This document shows, in pieces, positions 1-11,556 of a stretch of 64,000 nt of DNA. The stretch lies in NCBI RefSeq assembly GCF_051014685.1, contig NC_135051.1, positions 17,751,557 to 17,815,556 of the forward strand, given 5' to 3'. The notes under the pieces were generated by a model. The model had not been told where the DNA came from. It did not search any database and worked only from the letters and a program-made list of their open reading frames with translations. Made by a program: the position numbers and the translations under genes. Origin of the DNA: Ptiloglossa arizonensis (lineage: Eukaryota > Arthropoda > Insecta > Hymenoptera > Colletidae). Each line of letters begins with the position of its first letter. Positions within the stretch are counted from its first letter, which is position 1.

Positions 1-2850
1 AATTTAAAGAAAATCTTTCTGGAGGATGCATTGTTTGGATTCAAAGTGTAGCAGGAAATTATTACAGGGAGATTCTGATCGAGAATTGATTTTAATTAGA
101 GTTTCTTTAGAGTGAACTCTCGCGACTGTAGATAATTGTAATTAATAAGAATAGAATTGCTAACAATTTTAAATAATAAGAAAAGAGTTACTGGTTGAAA
201 GAAGGCGTGTTATGAGAACCTCGACACGCGCAATTCTCGGTCCGTATTTAGATAAATTTAGTCACCTTGTTGAATATTGAAAGTACAGATAACGTGGATA
301 GTATTTATTTATGTTCGCCGGTATTTACATTAATTTTCATTCGTAACCGCTGCGAAAGTATCACTCGTCTGTTTGACGAAAATTGAACACGTTGTTGGAG
401 CATTCGAAATTTAACTTTTATATTCGTACTATTACGTAACATTAAGGTTCGAAGAGATTTTTCTTTATATTGTACTTCTATTTACTTTTAGCGTGTCACT
501 TTTCATTTCCGTCTGAGATAGCCGATATCTTCTATTTACATTGACTTACATATCTATTCAAGATTACTTTTACTTCGTTAATATTCACTTGCCGCGCAGA
601 TAAGTAAATTTGTGTTATTTAAGGAAAATATAAATCATCTACCGAGTGACGATCTTTTCTGTTCGATTTCCTCTTTAATTTATACCAATTCGTCGATATT
701 CCTTTCGTTAAATATAATTTAGTACATTTTCAACGATTCGATCAATGTCAAGTTCAATACACCCTAATTGTTAAAGAATTTATTCCAAAGAATTGACTCG
801 ACTTTAAATTAAACTTTATCGTGAAATTTGTCAATGTTAAGACGTGCTTAATCGTTTTTTTAATAAAAATATTTACCGTCCAGTACAAACTTACTTCGAC
901 AATCGAAGGATTGAAAATAAAAAATTGTCGAACGCCTTACGATTCGAACGGATGAAATTATGTAAACAAATAGAGATATTATTCTACAACGAATTATTCG
1001 AAATGTTTTACGAACGTTCAACGACTGTTAACATAATCTCTTACTATCGGAACATTTCCAACTCGCATGTTCAATAACTTACTTCCCCGAGGGGGGCCGA
1101 AACCTTGAATTATAATTGAGAAGCTTTCTGAAAAAAAGAGTCCGTAAGACGAAATATTGAATCGAATGAATTACGTGGAAAATTCTTCGAATGACTAAAT
1201 AATTCTCCAAAAAATTTATCATTTCTACAAATTATAAAATACGAATTTATTACTCGTAATAATACCATTTGGATAATTAAAGGCAACAACAATCACCAAT
1301 CGATGGATTAGTTAATTTAAATCGATGAAACGAAATTTTGGAAAAACATTCTCAAATATATTACGATTAACTATAATAACGATTCATCGAAAAGAAATGA
1401 TCTATAATGCATTATTCTATATTAGAATTATCAAATTCTAATTCACATCCTCGACAATGGAATATTAATACGTCCACAAACTTGATCTTACAAAAATTGA
1501 AACTTCCGATCTTAATCGATGGAACATTAAAACACAAATCTGAAAAAAAAATACCTTGAAATACACAACAATTAATCAAACACAAATTTACCAAAAAAGG
1601 TTCCATAGACCTACAAAGTAACATTCCATAAAAGCTCCCTTACGTTCGATTGTTCTTCCCTTGGCGATCGATTTTCGCATCAGTATCACGCACGTATCCA
1701 AAGCACACGCGCTCCAACAGTCGAGTATCGAACTCTAAAATTTCGAGTACACCGTGGTCGAAAAAATCTAGCCTTTCGCGGTACCATTAGCCCCTCCCGT
1801 TTCCTCGTGTTTCTAGAAATTTTTCGTTCCCGGTACACCGGGCCGAGGTAGTGTACACATACACCTCGCGATGTCCCATTAGAATTGAAACGCTCTGTAA
1901 ACAAGATTCGAGTATCGTCGCGGGTCGCAGGACCGTGGTCAGAAAAATATTATCAAGCTGAGAAATATTAGCGGCACGAATACAACGCACCGTGCACGCT
2001 GATAGCCGGGCCAGTACCGGCTTTCTGATTTATGCAACGACGTGGCTCGTCGTTATCGTTTCTCGGACATTTAGCACGAGGTCAGCTACCGTCGGCGAGA
2101 TCAGAAGACGAGCCGTTCCGCGCAATCGACGGTAAAAATTAAAATCACTCCGTACCCCTCCCTACGTTCACGTGTCTCTTTCGTTTCTCTCTGTATACAT
2201 CTCGCTCTCTCGGGCACTCGAGTTACAAGCCGGCTGTATTTACCATCCTTCTCCGCGAGCGTATCCGCTCTCGAACGATTGGCTCGAGGCGTCAGCTAAA
2301 TTACGATTTGGAAGGCAGTTTGACAGTAATTAACGAAGAATTTTATACGGCGGATCGAGAGCCAAGATCTATGGACCTGTTATTAAACGACTTTAATTAC
2401 ATCGCACTGACCACAACCACCACCACCACCACCGCCACCACTCCCGTTCCCTTACACCGTTCTTCATTTTCTACGGGCCCCGTGGCCTGGCTGTAACACA
2501 ATGTATTCGTTCGTGTTCCCGATGACCATTGGTCGTTCATCGATCCTTCGACGATTTTAAAACATCGAAACGTGACTCAAGTTTCACGACCAATAAGACG
2601 TCGAACGCTTCGGGAAGGTTTCGCGCGTTTGTTTTTTCTTTTCTTTTTTTTTTTTCGTTTTGTTCGATATGTTCGATTATTCGAACGATGGTGTTCAATG
2701 TTCGCGATCTACGGTTGCTAGAAATAGGTTGCAATGTTACGTAAAGTGCTTCTTGAACGTTGAAAACAGGGAATGAAATATCAAAATGTTACAGATTATC
2801 AGAAATTCTAATCTGTATCGATCGTATTTTTGTAATTTGTTTGTTTTGTT
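1..2850. other. Non-coding DNA with a GC/CpG-rich island
   Basis: No gene is recognised. The segment 1640-2300 is CpG-rich and of higher GC, as seen for regulatory islands. A (CAC/ACC)n microsatellite lies at about 2409-2442, and ORFs over it are only Thr runs. Confidence 0.35.
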
Positions 2851-2859
2851 TTTTTATAT

Positions 2860-3225
2860 TTTGTAAATGGAAGTAATACGTGTAATATGTTTGTTTGTTT
2901 TTCAATAATTTGTAAGTGGTAGTAATACGTGTAATATGTTTGTTTCTTTTTCAATATTTTTTAAGTGGAAGTAATACGTGTAATACGTTTGTTTATTTTT
3001 CAATAATTTGTAAGTGGAAGTAATACGTGTAATATGTTTGTTTCTTTTTTAATATTTTGTAAGTGGAAATAATACGTGTAATATGTTTCTTTATTTTTCA
3101 ATAATTTGTAAATGGAAATAATACGTGTAATATGTTTCTTTGTTTTTCAATAATATGTAAATGGAAGTAATACGTGTAATACGTTTGTTTCTTTTTCAAT
3201 ATTTTGTAAGTAAAAATAATACGAA
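2860..3225 (+). repeat. Tandem repeat, about 49-bp unit, about 7 copies
   Basis: Units share TAATACGTGTAATATGTTTG followed by T-rich sequence and AATTTGTAAGTGGAAG. Copies differ by a few bases, so the array is not very recent. Confidence 0.85.
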
Positions 3226-4790
3226 TCATCAGAAAATTATAATCTATATTTAAATTCCGAATTTTTATTTACCAACGGATTTGTAATAATATTTGGTACA
3301 CGCTGAAAGAGAACTTGTAGAACACGTGGCAGTATTGTTAACATATTTAATGTATATTATTACGTATGATAATATATTACATATTACTTTGATGTTATTG
3401 TGAACTTTAGCTGTATTATCAGTTGGAATAATGTATTGCGTGTTTCTTTGATATTATTACATACTTCGTGTGAATTGTTACACGTAATAATATATTATTG
3501 TACGTATTTCATCTATATTATTATACATAATAATTTAACGAGATGTTTCTTCTGTGAGATGTCTATCGTTTACTCTCGAAAACATTCTATTAAAACTTAT
3601 AACTCAAGTACATTTTTCTTTTTTTCAAATCAATCACTTTCGCGCCGTTTAAACGGAGCCTATTAAAATACATGAAATTGAATAATTCTGCTTCGACAGA
3701 TGCTTCTAAATAATTATATCAGAAATTAAATTACTAGAACGAAGTGGTAACGACCGTTGAAACTTTCAATAAATTTGGGTCGTCTTCCCAAAAAACATCT
3801 CTTTCAGCCTATACGAGTAAACAAGATTCGAAGAAATGAAAAAATAAAAAACTACTTCAATTATCCACATATAGAATTAATTTTTCGAAATAAATCAAAA
3901 ACGAGTGGATCAAAACCCATAATGTACATGACTCTTTTCATCCAATATGATCCAACAAACATATCGAAAAAATTATTCCTCCTAGATTTTGTTATTCCAT
4001 AACTGTTTCGACTCCCGATTTCGCTTAATGGACTCCGCAACGAGAACAGCTACAGTCTCGATGGAATTTTCGACACCGCTTGAACATCGTCGATGAAACA
4101 ACGAGAAGAAAAAATCCCAGCGATTAATCAGCCAATTAGCTCGCGTTAACACGGCGAGCTTTCATTGAGAGCCGTATTGCGGGGTAAATATCGATCGTAC
4201 GTTTCAATTACGGGATACATGCGATTCGAGATCTACTCGAGTTGCATCGCGTGTCCCTCGTACGCGGAGGAGAGAGAGAAAAAAATCTGTTAGCGTAGAT
4301 GGATCGTGATTACAGGTAGGCAGGTGTATAGTTTGGTTAGGGCCTAAATGGCAAGCGCGATAGCGATCGCCCGGTTGGTTCGCATTAGTTCGCTAATTCT
4401 AAGCTAACCATTATTATGTATCCAAAGATACACCCTTGCGGTCCTGGCCACGAACCGTCGCATAAATATTTTTCTACCTCGCAATTTTATGGGCCTATAC
4501 GATGTTACGTGTCGGTATGCATCGTCGAGATTCTTTTATTTTTGTTTTTTTATTATCTTCGGCTCCTCCGCACCCCTTTTCGATCTGTTTCTACCTTATC
4601 GACGGGGATTCAATCAATCACGGGGATCGACTGGTATACGAGCAATCCAAGTACGCGATTCTTCACGATAAGAGTCCATTTTTAAATGCGCACTCTCCTT
4701 TAGCCCGATACCGCCATCTTGGATCTCTGATTGGACGAAGTTCATCTAGATCGCGGGACGATTACCGTTGATTTGCGACAGGAATGAAAG
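3226..4790. other. Non-coding spacer
   Basis: No gene is recognised. 3865-3995 is the first copy of a dispersed repeat seen again at 5277-5400 (shared CCCATAATGTACATGACTC-like core). 4020-4420 is GC/CpG-richer and unique. Confidence 0.35.
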
Positions 4791-4794
4791 TACA

Positions 4795-4975
4795 CTCTGA
4801 TTGTAATTCTGAAGTGTCCGAGTTTGACTATTCAGGATTAAGATTCTTCACGATAAGAGTCAATTTTTAAATACGTACTTTTGTTAAAATATTCTCTGAT
4901 TGCAATTCCAATGTGTCTGAATTTGACTATTCAGAATTACGATTCTTCACGATAAGAGTCAATTTGTAAATAGAT
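4795..4975 (+). repeat. About 98-bp tandem duplication
   Basis: Two copies (4795-4877 and 4893-4975) share TTTGACTATTCAG and GATTCTTCACGATAAGAGTC. A partial third copy of the second motif lies at about 4658-4680. Confidence 0.75.
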
Positions 4976-5276
4976 ACTCTTCTTTCGCCTGGATTGAAAA
5001 CAGCATCAACGCATTAAAAACAGATATAATTATTATATTATGGATTTTGTTCGTTTGGATTTGAACCTTCAACACGTGGTTAAAGAAAATAATAATTCTC
5101 TTGGCGTAACATAAAGAAATAACCTCTTCTTATGCCCACAATATGTTCATATATTAATTTACATATAATTAGTCACACGGATTTACATACACTTATCGAA
5201 TACGATATGCAAAACTCAGTAAACGTTAAATGTACGCTTTTAAAGAATCACTTTATATTTACACTTTATATCTACA

Positions 5277-6075
5277 CATAGAATTAATTTTTCGAAATGA
5301 ATCAAAAACGAGTAAACCAAAACTCATAATGTATATGACTCTTTTCATCCAATACGATCTAGCAAACTTATCGAAAAAGTTATTCCTCCTGGAGCACCCT
5401 GTATTCAAAAAAACAGGGTACAGCTATACGAGTGAAAAAGGATAAGAGATAAATTTTCAAAAATGTAAAAAAACTATCCCACTATCCCTCCTGGAACTTC
5501 TCGTATACATAGACGAAGTATACAATGTAAACGATACAAAAATAAAAAATATTCTAAGAAACGAATAAAAAATAAGAAACTATTCAATTATTTGCACGTA
5601 GAATCTACTTTTCGGAATAACTCACCAACGAGTGGATTAAAATCTACAGTATATATAACTTTTCGATTCGAAACGACCTATCGAATACGAAATGGACAAA
5701 AAATAAGAAATTATTCATTAAAGTTTCTGGTACTCATAGAATCTACTTTTTAGAATAATTCACCAACGAGTGGATTCAAACCTACAGTATATAAAACATT
5801 TCGATTCGAAACAACCTATCGAATACAAAATGGATAAAAAATAGGAAACTATTCAATTACTTACACGTAGAATCTACTTTTCGGAATAAATCATCGACGA
5901 GTGGATTAAAAACCACAGTATGTATGACTTTTCGATTTAAAACGACCTATCAAATACAAAGTGGATAAAAAATAAGAAACTATTCAATTACTTACACGTA
6001 GAATCTATTTTTCGGAATAACTCACCAACCAGTGGATTCAAACCTACAGTATATATAACATTTCGATTCAAAGAG
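5277..6075 (+). repeat. Dispersed and tandem repeat family, about 135-bp unit
   Basis: 5277-5400 repeats the 3865-3995 element (TCGAAA..AATCAAAAACGAGT). From 5560, four units share CACGTAGAATCTACTTTTCG, AACGAGTGGATT and TTCGATTCGAAACGACCTAT. The two blocks are related, so one old unit was scattered and then amplified. Confidence 0.75.
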
Positions 6076-7830
6076 ACCTATCGAACACATCGCTAGCAAA
6101 ATATGAAAAAAACACACCCACACGTACGCGCGCGCTCCCCATAAGTAAACTAACTCGATTTTCTCCCAAGACACCCTACAAAGAAAGATGAAACGCAGAC
6201 GCGTGTTTCCGATCGTACTCCTTGTTTCTAAATCTGTCCCTTCGCGCGACAACTCGGTGAAATACGGCCACGGACCGCAATTTTGATTATCGTTCGTCGA
6301 AAACAACAAACGACCGACTACTAATATTCCCAGTCGAAAGTAACGCTTTTCTTCCAACCGCTCCGAAACTGGCCAGCGATCTTCACGCTCGATAAATTTG
6401 CACCTTCGCCATCGGGTGGAAGAGAATCGCGGGAATCCGACATTTATTCGCGCAATTTCGCGTTTCGCCCGGAGATTTTTACACAGATAAGGAGACAACT
6501 TCCTGCTTCGTTTTTGCCGTAATAATAATTTGGCCCGCGGTCGCGTCGGTCTGTCGCTTTTCTGGCCGCGTGTAATTTCGGCCGATCCTCGGAGGCTGAA
6601 ACAGGAAGCGACGCTCTTCTTGTCGTGTAGCGCGCAAAATTAAAGGGGATTGGTGGGGGGAGATGAAGAGAGAGAGAGAGAGTGATAAAAAAAAAAATGA
6701 AAAGAAGAAGGAAAGAGAAGGAGCGAAAGAAGACACATGCGACGATCGGCGACGGGATTTTTAAGGAGGCGAAATAATAATTGCCGATAAACCCGAATAA
6801 ATCGTTATTTCGCTGTCGGGATATCGGCGATGAATAACGAGGGATCGACACGCGAGAATCTCTCCCCTTTTCGATGTAATGCGCGCGTAATAACGTGCCG
6901 AAAAGTTTGTCGCCGCTGTCATGGAAAACCTTAAATCATTCACTGAAGCAAATCTCCACCGTACGTGGTTTCTCTCGTTCTTGTTAATTTTTCGGGTATT
7001 TTTTTCTTCGTTTTCTTCTTTTTTTTTTTGGTAAATAATTCTTGACAGAATATTAGAGGACACAGGGTCGTAGAAATAGGAGAAACGTTTTCCAGAGCGC
7101 TTAAAAAAACACGTTTCTTTCGATGTTTCGTGAATTAAATATATTGGAACGTTATATTAGTACTGGAAATTATAATCTGTATTTAAATTCGGAAATTTAA
7201 TTTAGTTAGAGAATAATCGTCTTGGATCGTACGATATTTTAAACTGATTCTCGTTTCGTTAAAATTCTTCTGTATTGTGGCCCTGATTGTAATATAAAAG
7301 TAATAAATCTGATCACGGCTGATGTATCGCGGAAACTTTAATGGAAAGAAAGTGTTACCGAAATATAAATTTCGCGGATTAATGCGTTCGTACATAATGG
7401 GTTAATTAAGTCGTACTTAAACCCAAATTTTATGAATATTTATTACACATTTCAATATGATCGACAAGGGCCATGATCGTTTCTTAATCGATGAACGTAA
7501 TTAGGGAAAAAGTTTCCCGATAAGATCGCGACAATCGTGATCGAAACGTTGAAAAAAGTGCTTCAGAAGATTATATCGATTTAATATTTTCGATTTAATA
7601 ATTAAGAAACATCGTGACGTTCTATACGCGTACAGAAGCGTGTACATTCCATTCCACGACTGAATTAAAATATTCTGTAAGTAAAAATAAGAAAAATAGG
7701 TTATCTGTACAGAAAATTTCGATCAGAGCATCCAATACGACACAAAAAAGCAATCTACAAAGTATAAATTTCTCTAGGAAAAGTATACAAATGTATTTAT
7801 TACAAAATGATCAAAGTTTTCATTTGTGAA
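6076..7830. other. Non-coding, GC-rich island then AT-rich DNA
   Basis: 6100-6900 is CpG-rich with an AG-rich purine tract (6660-6725). Its ORFs on the minus strand (up to 158 codons) are Ser/Leu/Arg-biased, overlap each other in several frames and show no domain. I treat them as non-coding. Confidence 0.4.
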
Positions 7831-7839
7831 TAATATTTT

Positions 7840-8835
7840 CGATAAATATCTAATCGTTGGAAGTTCCTTCGGAACATCGACCGATATATTTGCAACAATC
7901 CGATCTCGTGAGGAGATGGTGGGTCGAAATAGACCCAATGGACGCGTTAATGGTCAATGAGACTTCCTCGTCAATAAATATCTAATAATTCACAAATAAT
8001 ATTTTCGATAAACCTATACAATCGTTGAAAGTTTCTTCGAGAACTCAACGAGGTATATTTGCAAGAATTTTGCACTTATCGTAAGAACGCTCTGGGTCGG
8101 AAAAGACCCGAAGGCGATCTAACAGTGAAGAAACTTTCTCGCGAATAAATATCTAATAATTCACAAATTATATTTTCGATAAACCTATACAATCGTTGAA
8201 AGTTTCTTCGAGAATTCAACCGGTATATTTGCAAGAATTTCGCACTTATCGTAAGGTCGTTCTGGGTCGAAAAAGACCCGAAGAGTGCTCTAACAGTGAA
8301 GAAACTTTCTCGCGAACAGATACCCAATAATTCACAAATAATATTTTCCATAAACTTAGAATGAAAGTTTCTTCAAGAATTCCACCGGTATATTTGCAAG
8401 ATACTTTCTCGCGAACAAATGTTCAATAATTCGCGAACAATATTCTCGATAGACCGAATCTAAAAAAAAAATTGAAAGTTTCTTCTCGAACTCGATCGGT
8501 TCGTTCGCGACAACCCGATATTATGAGGACATGGTGGGTCGGAATAGACCCAAAGGGCGCGTTAATGGTCAATGAGACTTTCTCGTTAATAAATATCTAA
8601 TAATTCACAAATAATATTCTCGATAGAATTTCGCACCTATCGTAAGAACACTCCGGGTCGAAAAAGACCCGAAGAGCGCTCTAAAACTGAAGAAACTTTC
8701 CCGCGAACAAATATCTAATAATTCACAAATAATATTTTCGATGAACCTATACAATCTAAAAAAAAAAGTTTCTTCGAGAACTCGATCTTGGACAACCCGG
8801 TACCGCGAGAACCAGCCGGGTCAACATGGACCCGA
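7840..8835 (+). repeat. Degenerate repeat array with GGGTC-N6-GACCC hairpins
   Basis: Units of roughly 115-190 bp combine TAATAATTCACAAATAATAT, GAAAGTTTCTTCGAGAA and a hairpin GGGTC-N6-GACCC. Hairpins are at 7921-7936, 8094-8109, 8264-8279, 8536-8551, 8655-8670 and 8818-8833. The stems are invariant while the loops vary (GAAATA, GGAAAA, GAAAAA, GGAATA, GAAAAA, AACATG). Confidence 0.85.
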
Positions 8836-9700
8836 GAAGTCGTTAACGACGAACGACATCCACGGTGTATCTTCGCGAGCACTTTCTCGACTCGTCGAAT
8901 TTAATGCGCGCGACACTTGAGACCGTCCGGTGTACGGGGACTCGATAAAAGCCTAATAGCGCGAAGTTTCTCGAATTTTTCGCCGGCGTAGCGTGAAATC
9001 GAGCCGGGCGGTGGTACGCGACGATGTTGCGACCGGCACCCATGCTTTGTGAATCGTAAAATCGTAATGCTCGGAATAAAAACGTCACTCGATCACCAAT
9101 TTTATATCCGCGCCGTTCGAAATGGTACGGCCAGATGGTTCCGTGGCCGCCGGGCATTAAACCACGGAATAAAATTTGAGTTACGCCACTTTCGGCGCGT
9201 CGTCTTCGCGACGAGCGCAACGCGCGCGATCAGCTTCCGTGAAGTGAAAAAGACCGAGGAGGAGGAGGAGGAGAAGGTGAATAAGGTGGAGGAAGAGGAG
9301 GAGGAGGAGGATGATGGTTCGTCCGTGGGATCAGCGAGGGATATTAACTCTCCCATAAATCCTCAACGGTGGCTCTCCAGCCGCGAGAAGTCCCCTAATT
9401 CTCGAATCGTTTCGGTAGCCGACGATTACTTAACGGCATAATTATTACGGGGGAACGAAATTTCATGGAAATTTCTGTGATCGGCTCCCGAGGGCGCTTC
9501 CCGTGAATAAATAGATCTAGTGTAGTCCGTTCAATGAGACGAGACACCAATGTTTACATTAATATCCGATCGGTTAAACGATTCGCAGCTTATCCAGACA
9601 TTTTCTCTGGAAATGATTTCGCTCGCGAGAAGAACACTCGACGATCACTTTTCGATCGAGTTTAGCTCAGCTGACGGGGATTGAAGAATTGAGGATAACA
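8836..9700. other. CpG-rich non-coding island with GAG repeats
   Basis: High CpG, with a (GAG)n purine tract at 9257-9312. ORFs of 84-130 residues on both strands are explained by the low-complexity tract and GC content. Confidence 0.4.
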
Positions 9701-9717
9701 GATTTCAGATGTAGACT

Positions 9718-10160
9718 TAACTTTGAAGTTATCGACGATGTTTACTCGGTGAAGTGTAACCGCATTTATCGAAACTGAAGGTAACGAAGTTGATACGACA
9801 ATTGACCAGTCGTGGTTTACTATTTTAAGTAATCTATTGTTATTTTCATAAAATTTTAGTATCAATTTTGGAATCCTTGCTGAAGGAATTTTTTGCTACC
9901 ATAGGAATTTTCTTTTCGGTTCATCGTTTTTTGGGATACGTAACTTTGAAGTTATCGTCGATGTTTACTCGGTGAAGTGTAACCACATTTATCGAAACTG
10001 AAGGTAACGAAGTTGATACGACAATTGACCAGTCGTGGTTTATTATTTTAAGTAATCTATTGTTATTTTCATAAGATATTTTCATAAAATTTTAATATCC
10101 ATTTTCGAATCCTTGCTGAAGGAATTTTTTGCTCCCATAGGAATTTTCTTTTCGATTTTC
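9718..10160 (+). repeat. 223-bp tandem duplication
   Basis: The block starting TAACTTTGAAGTTATCG at 9718 recurs from 9941. It includes CAATTGACCAGTCGTGGTTT and CCTTGCTGAAGGAATTTTTT. Identity is high, with small indels. Confidence 0.9.
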
Positions 10161-11430
10161 TAATCTTTTTACAAGATATGTAGGTTAGTGTACCACGTGT
10201 GTGGTTTCGTGTGAACGTTTTTAAAACCTTCTATTTTTATTGTATCCTATAAAACGCAGATAAAAGAAGAATAACAGACTTAGAAAAAGTGTTCGTTTAG
10301 AAAATTAAGTTATTCTGAGTTTTGCTATCGAATTACTTCTACGCTTAGCTACGTGGCTGTGAGAATATCGAAACGAATCGAAAGAATTACGAGAAACAGT
10401 TGTCCCGCGTTAATTTTATTTTATTGAGTATAGTGAGCAGCTGCTCGATCATGGAGCATTTCGAAAGATCAATCGAATTTTCAGCCGTGAAATCAATTTT
10501 ATGCGACACGATGTTCTAAACGTTTATTGGCCAAAGGGCCTAATACACTTCTTTTGATCTTGGATCGCGCGACACTTTTATCGATCACTAAATTCTCTCC
10601 TCCGTTCCGTAATACGCGTTAAAAGAACAAGATGAAATATAAAGAATAGAACGTGAATAATTTTCGACCGAAGTGGATAAAATCGAATTGAAAATCGACG
10701 AACATTGAGCAACTTTGAATAAAAATTCACATCGAAGTCCTTCCCATCGTATGTACCAATATTAAACGTCATCAAGTTCTATTTGTTTACCGTGAGCAAT
10801 TGGCAGCTATTAGACTTCCTGTAGAAAATTATGCAATTTTATGGTAATATCCTAGATTGTAAAATTATACGGTGTGCGCGCTAAATACATACTATTAACG
10901 TTATAACCAAACGAACTAATTCTATCCCAATTGCGCGTAGAGGAAATTAATGCGATTATTAGAATAATTTCTTAATACTGGATTCTTGGCAAACTCGTTT
11001 CACGATTTGGACACAGAAACTGAATGATACAATTCGGATAATTTAAAAATGAAAAATATCGTCTGTATGAACAGTGTCAAAATTTCTTTAAACAATTCCC
11101 GTGTCGACAAATTCTACGTAGAAATTTAAATAAAAACAGAAACATCGATTAACGAGAAAATAATAACTATTCAAATTTTAAAAAATACCAAACATCGAAA
11201 CATTCAAATTTCTTTATCCAATTGACCGAAAGCATCGATCCAAATGAAAATAATAATTATTCCGATTTTATGTACGTCGAACATAAATTTATAAAATTGT
11301 ATATTTATCGGACACGTTCGCGCAAACGCGACGCAAAACTTTATTAAGCAAGTATCGATCACGTTGGAAAAAAGTAGAAATAATGGTCACGATGATTTTA
11401 TAATAGTTATAAAACTATTAAACATCCGAG
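10161..11430. other. Poxn upstream DNA
   Basis: AT-rich non-coding DNA just upstream of the inferred Poxn promoter. 11130-11430 has loosely repeated AAAATAATAATTATTC and GCAAACGCGACGCAAAA segments. Confidence 0.35.
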
Positions 11431-11460
11431 TATATAAAATTCATTATTTATTGGTCAGTT
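11431..11460 (+). promoter_or_regulatory. Poxn: Candidate Poxn core promoter (TATA + Inr)
   Basis: TATATAAAA at 11431 is followed at 11455 by TCAGTT, a good arthropod initiator. This would place the start of transcription near 11457 and give a 5' UTR of about 57 bases before the ATG at 11514. The TATA-to-Inr distance is a few bases short of ideal. A related TATAAAA/ATTTATCGGACA block lies about 145 bp upstream. Confidence 0.4.
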
Positions 11461-11513
11461 GCGTGCAAACGTGACGCAAAATGGCAGATATGCGTTGAAA
11501 AGTAGCGAGGCGA

Positions 11514-11556
11514 ATGATCGCTAACAAAAATCGAGGAGGAGAGAACGGAATCACCG
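11514..11556 (+). CDS. Poxn: Poxn exon 1, predicted start
   Basis: The ATG at 11514 opens 14 codons plus one base and stops at a G|GTAATT donor after 11556. The phase (1) fits exon 2, and the join creates Thr-Gly-Gln-Ala-Gly, matching the TGQAGVNQ context of insect Poxn N termini. An in-frame TGA lies just upstream, so this is the first usable start in the frame. A TATA/Inr pair lies about 60-80 bp upstream. The N-terminal residues themselves are not conserved enough to prove the exon, and another first exon is possible. Confidence 0.5.

Noticed and set aside
2308..2496. 62-codon ORF with a Thr run
   Set aside because: The Thr run is a CAC/ACC microsatellite; there is no other support.
4300..4320. 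ATGGATCGTGATTACAG|GTAGG as an alternative Poxn exon 1
   Set aside because: It ends in phase 2, whereas exon 2 at 13248 needs phase 1.
6022..7063. Minus-strand ORFs of 85-158 residues
   Set aside because: Overlapping in several frames, Ser/Leu/Arg-biased low complexity from a purine tract; no splice or domain support.
8843..9441. Overlapping ORFs of 84-130 residues on both strands
   Set aside because: Driven by GC content and the GAG tract; no domain, both strands open.
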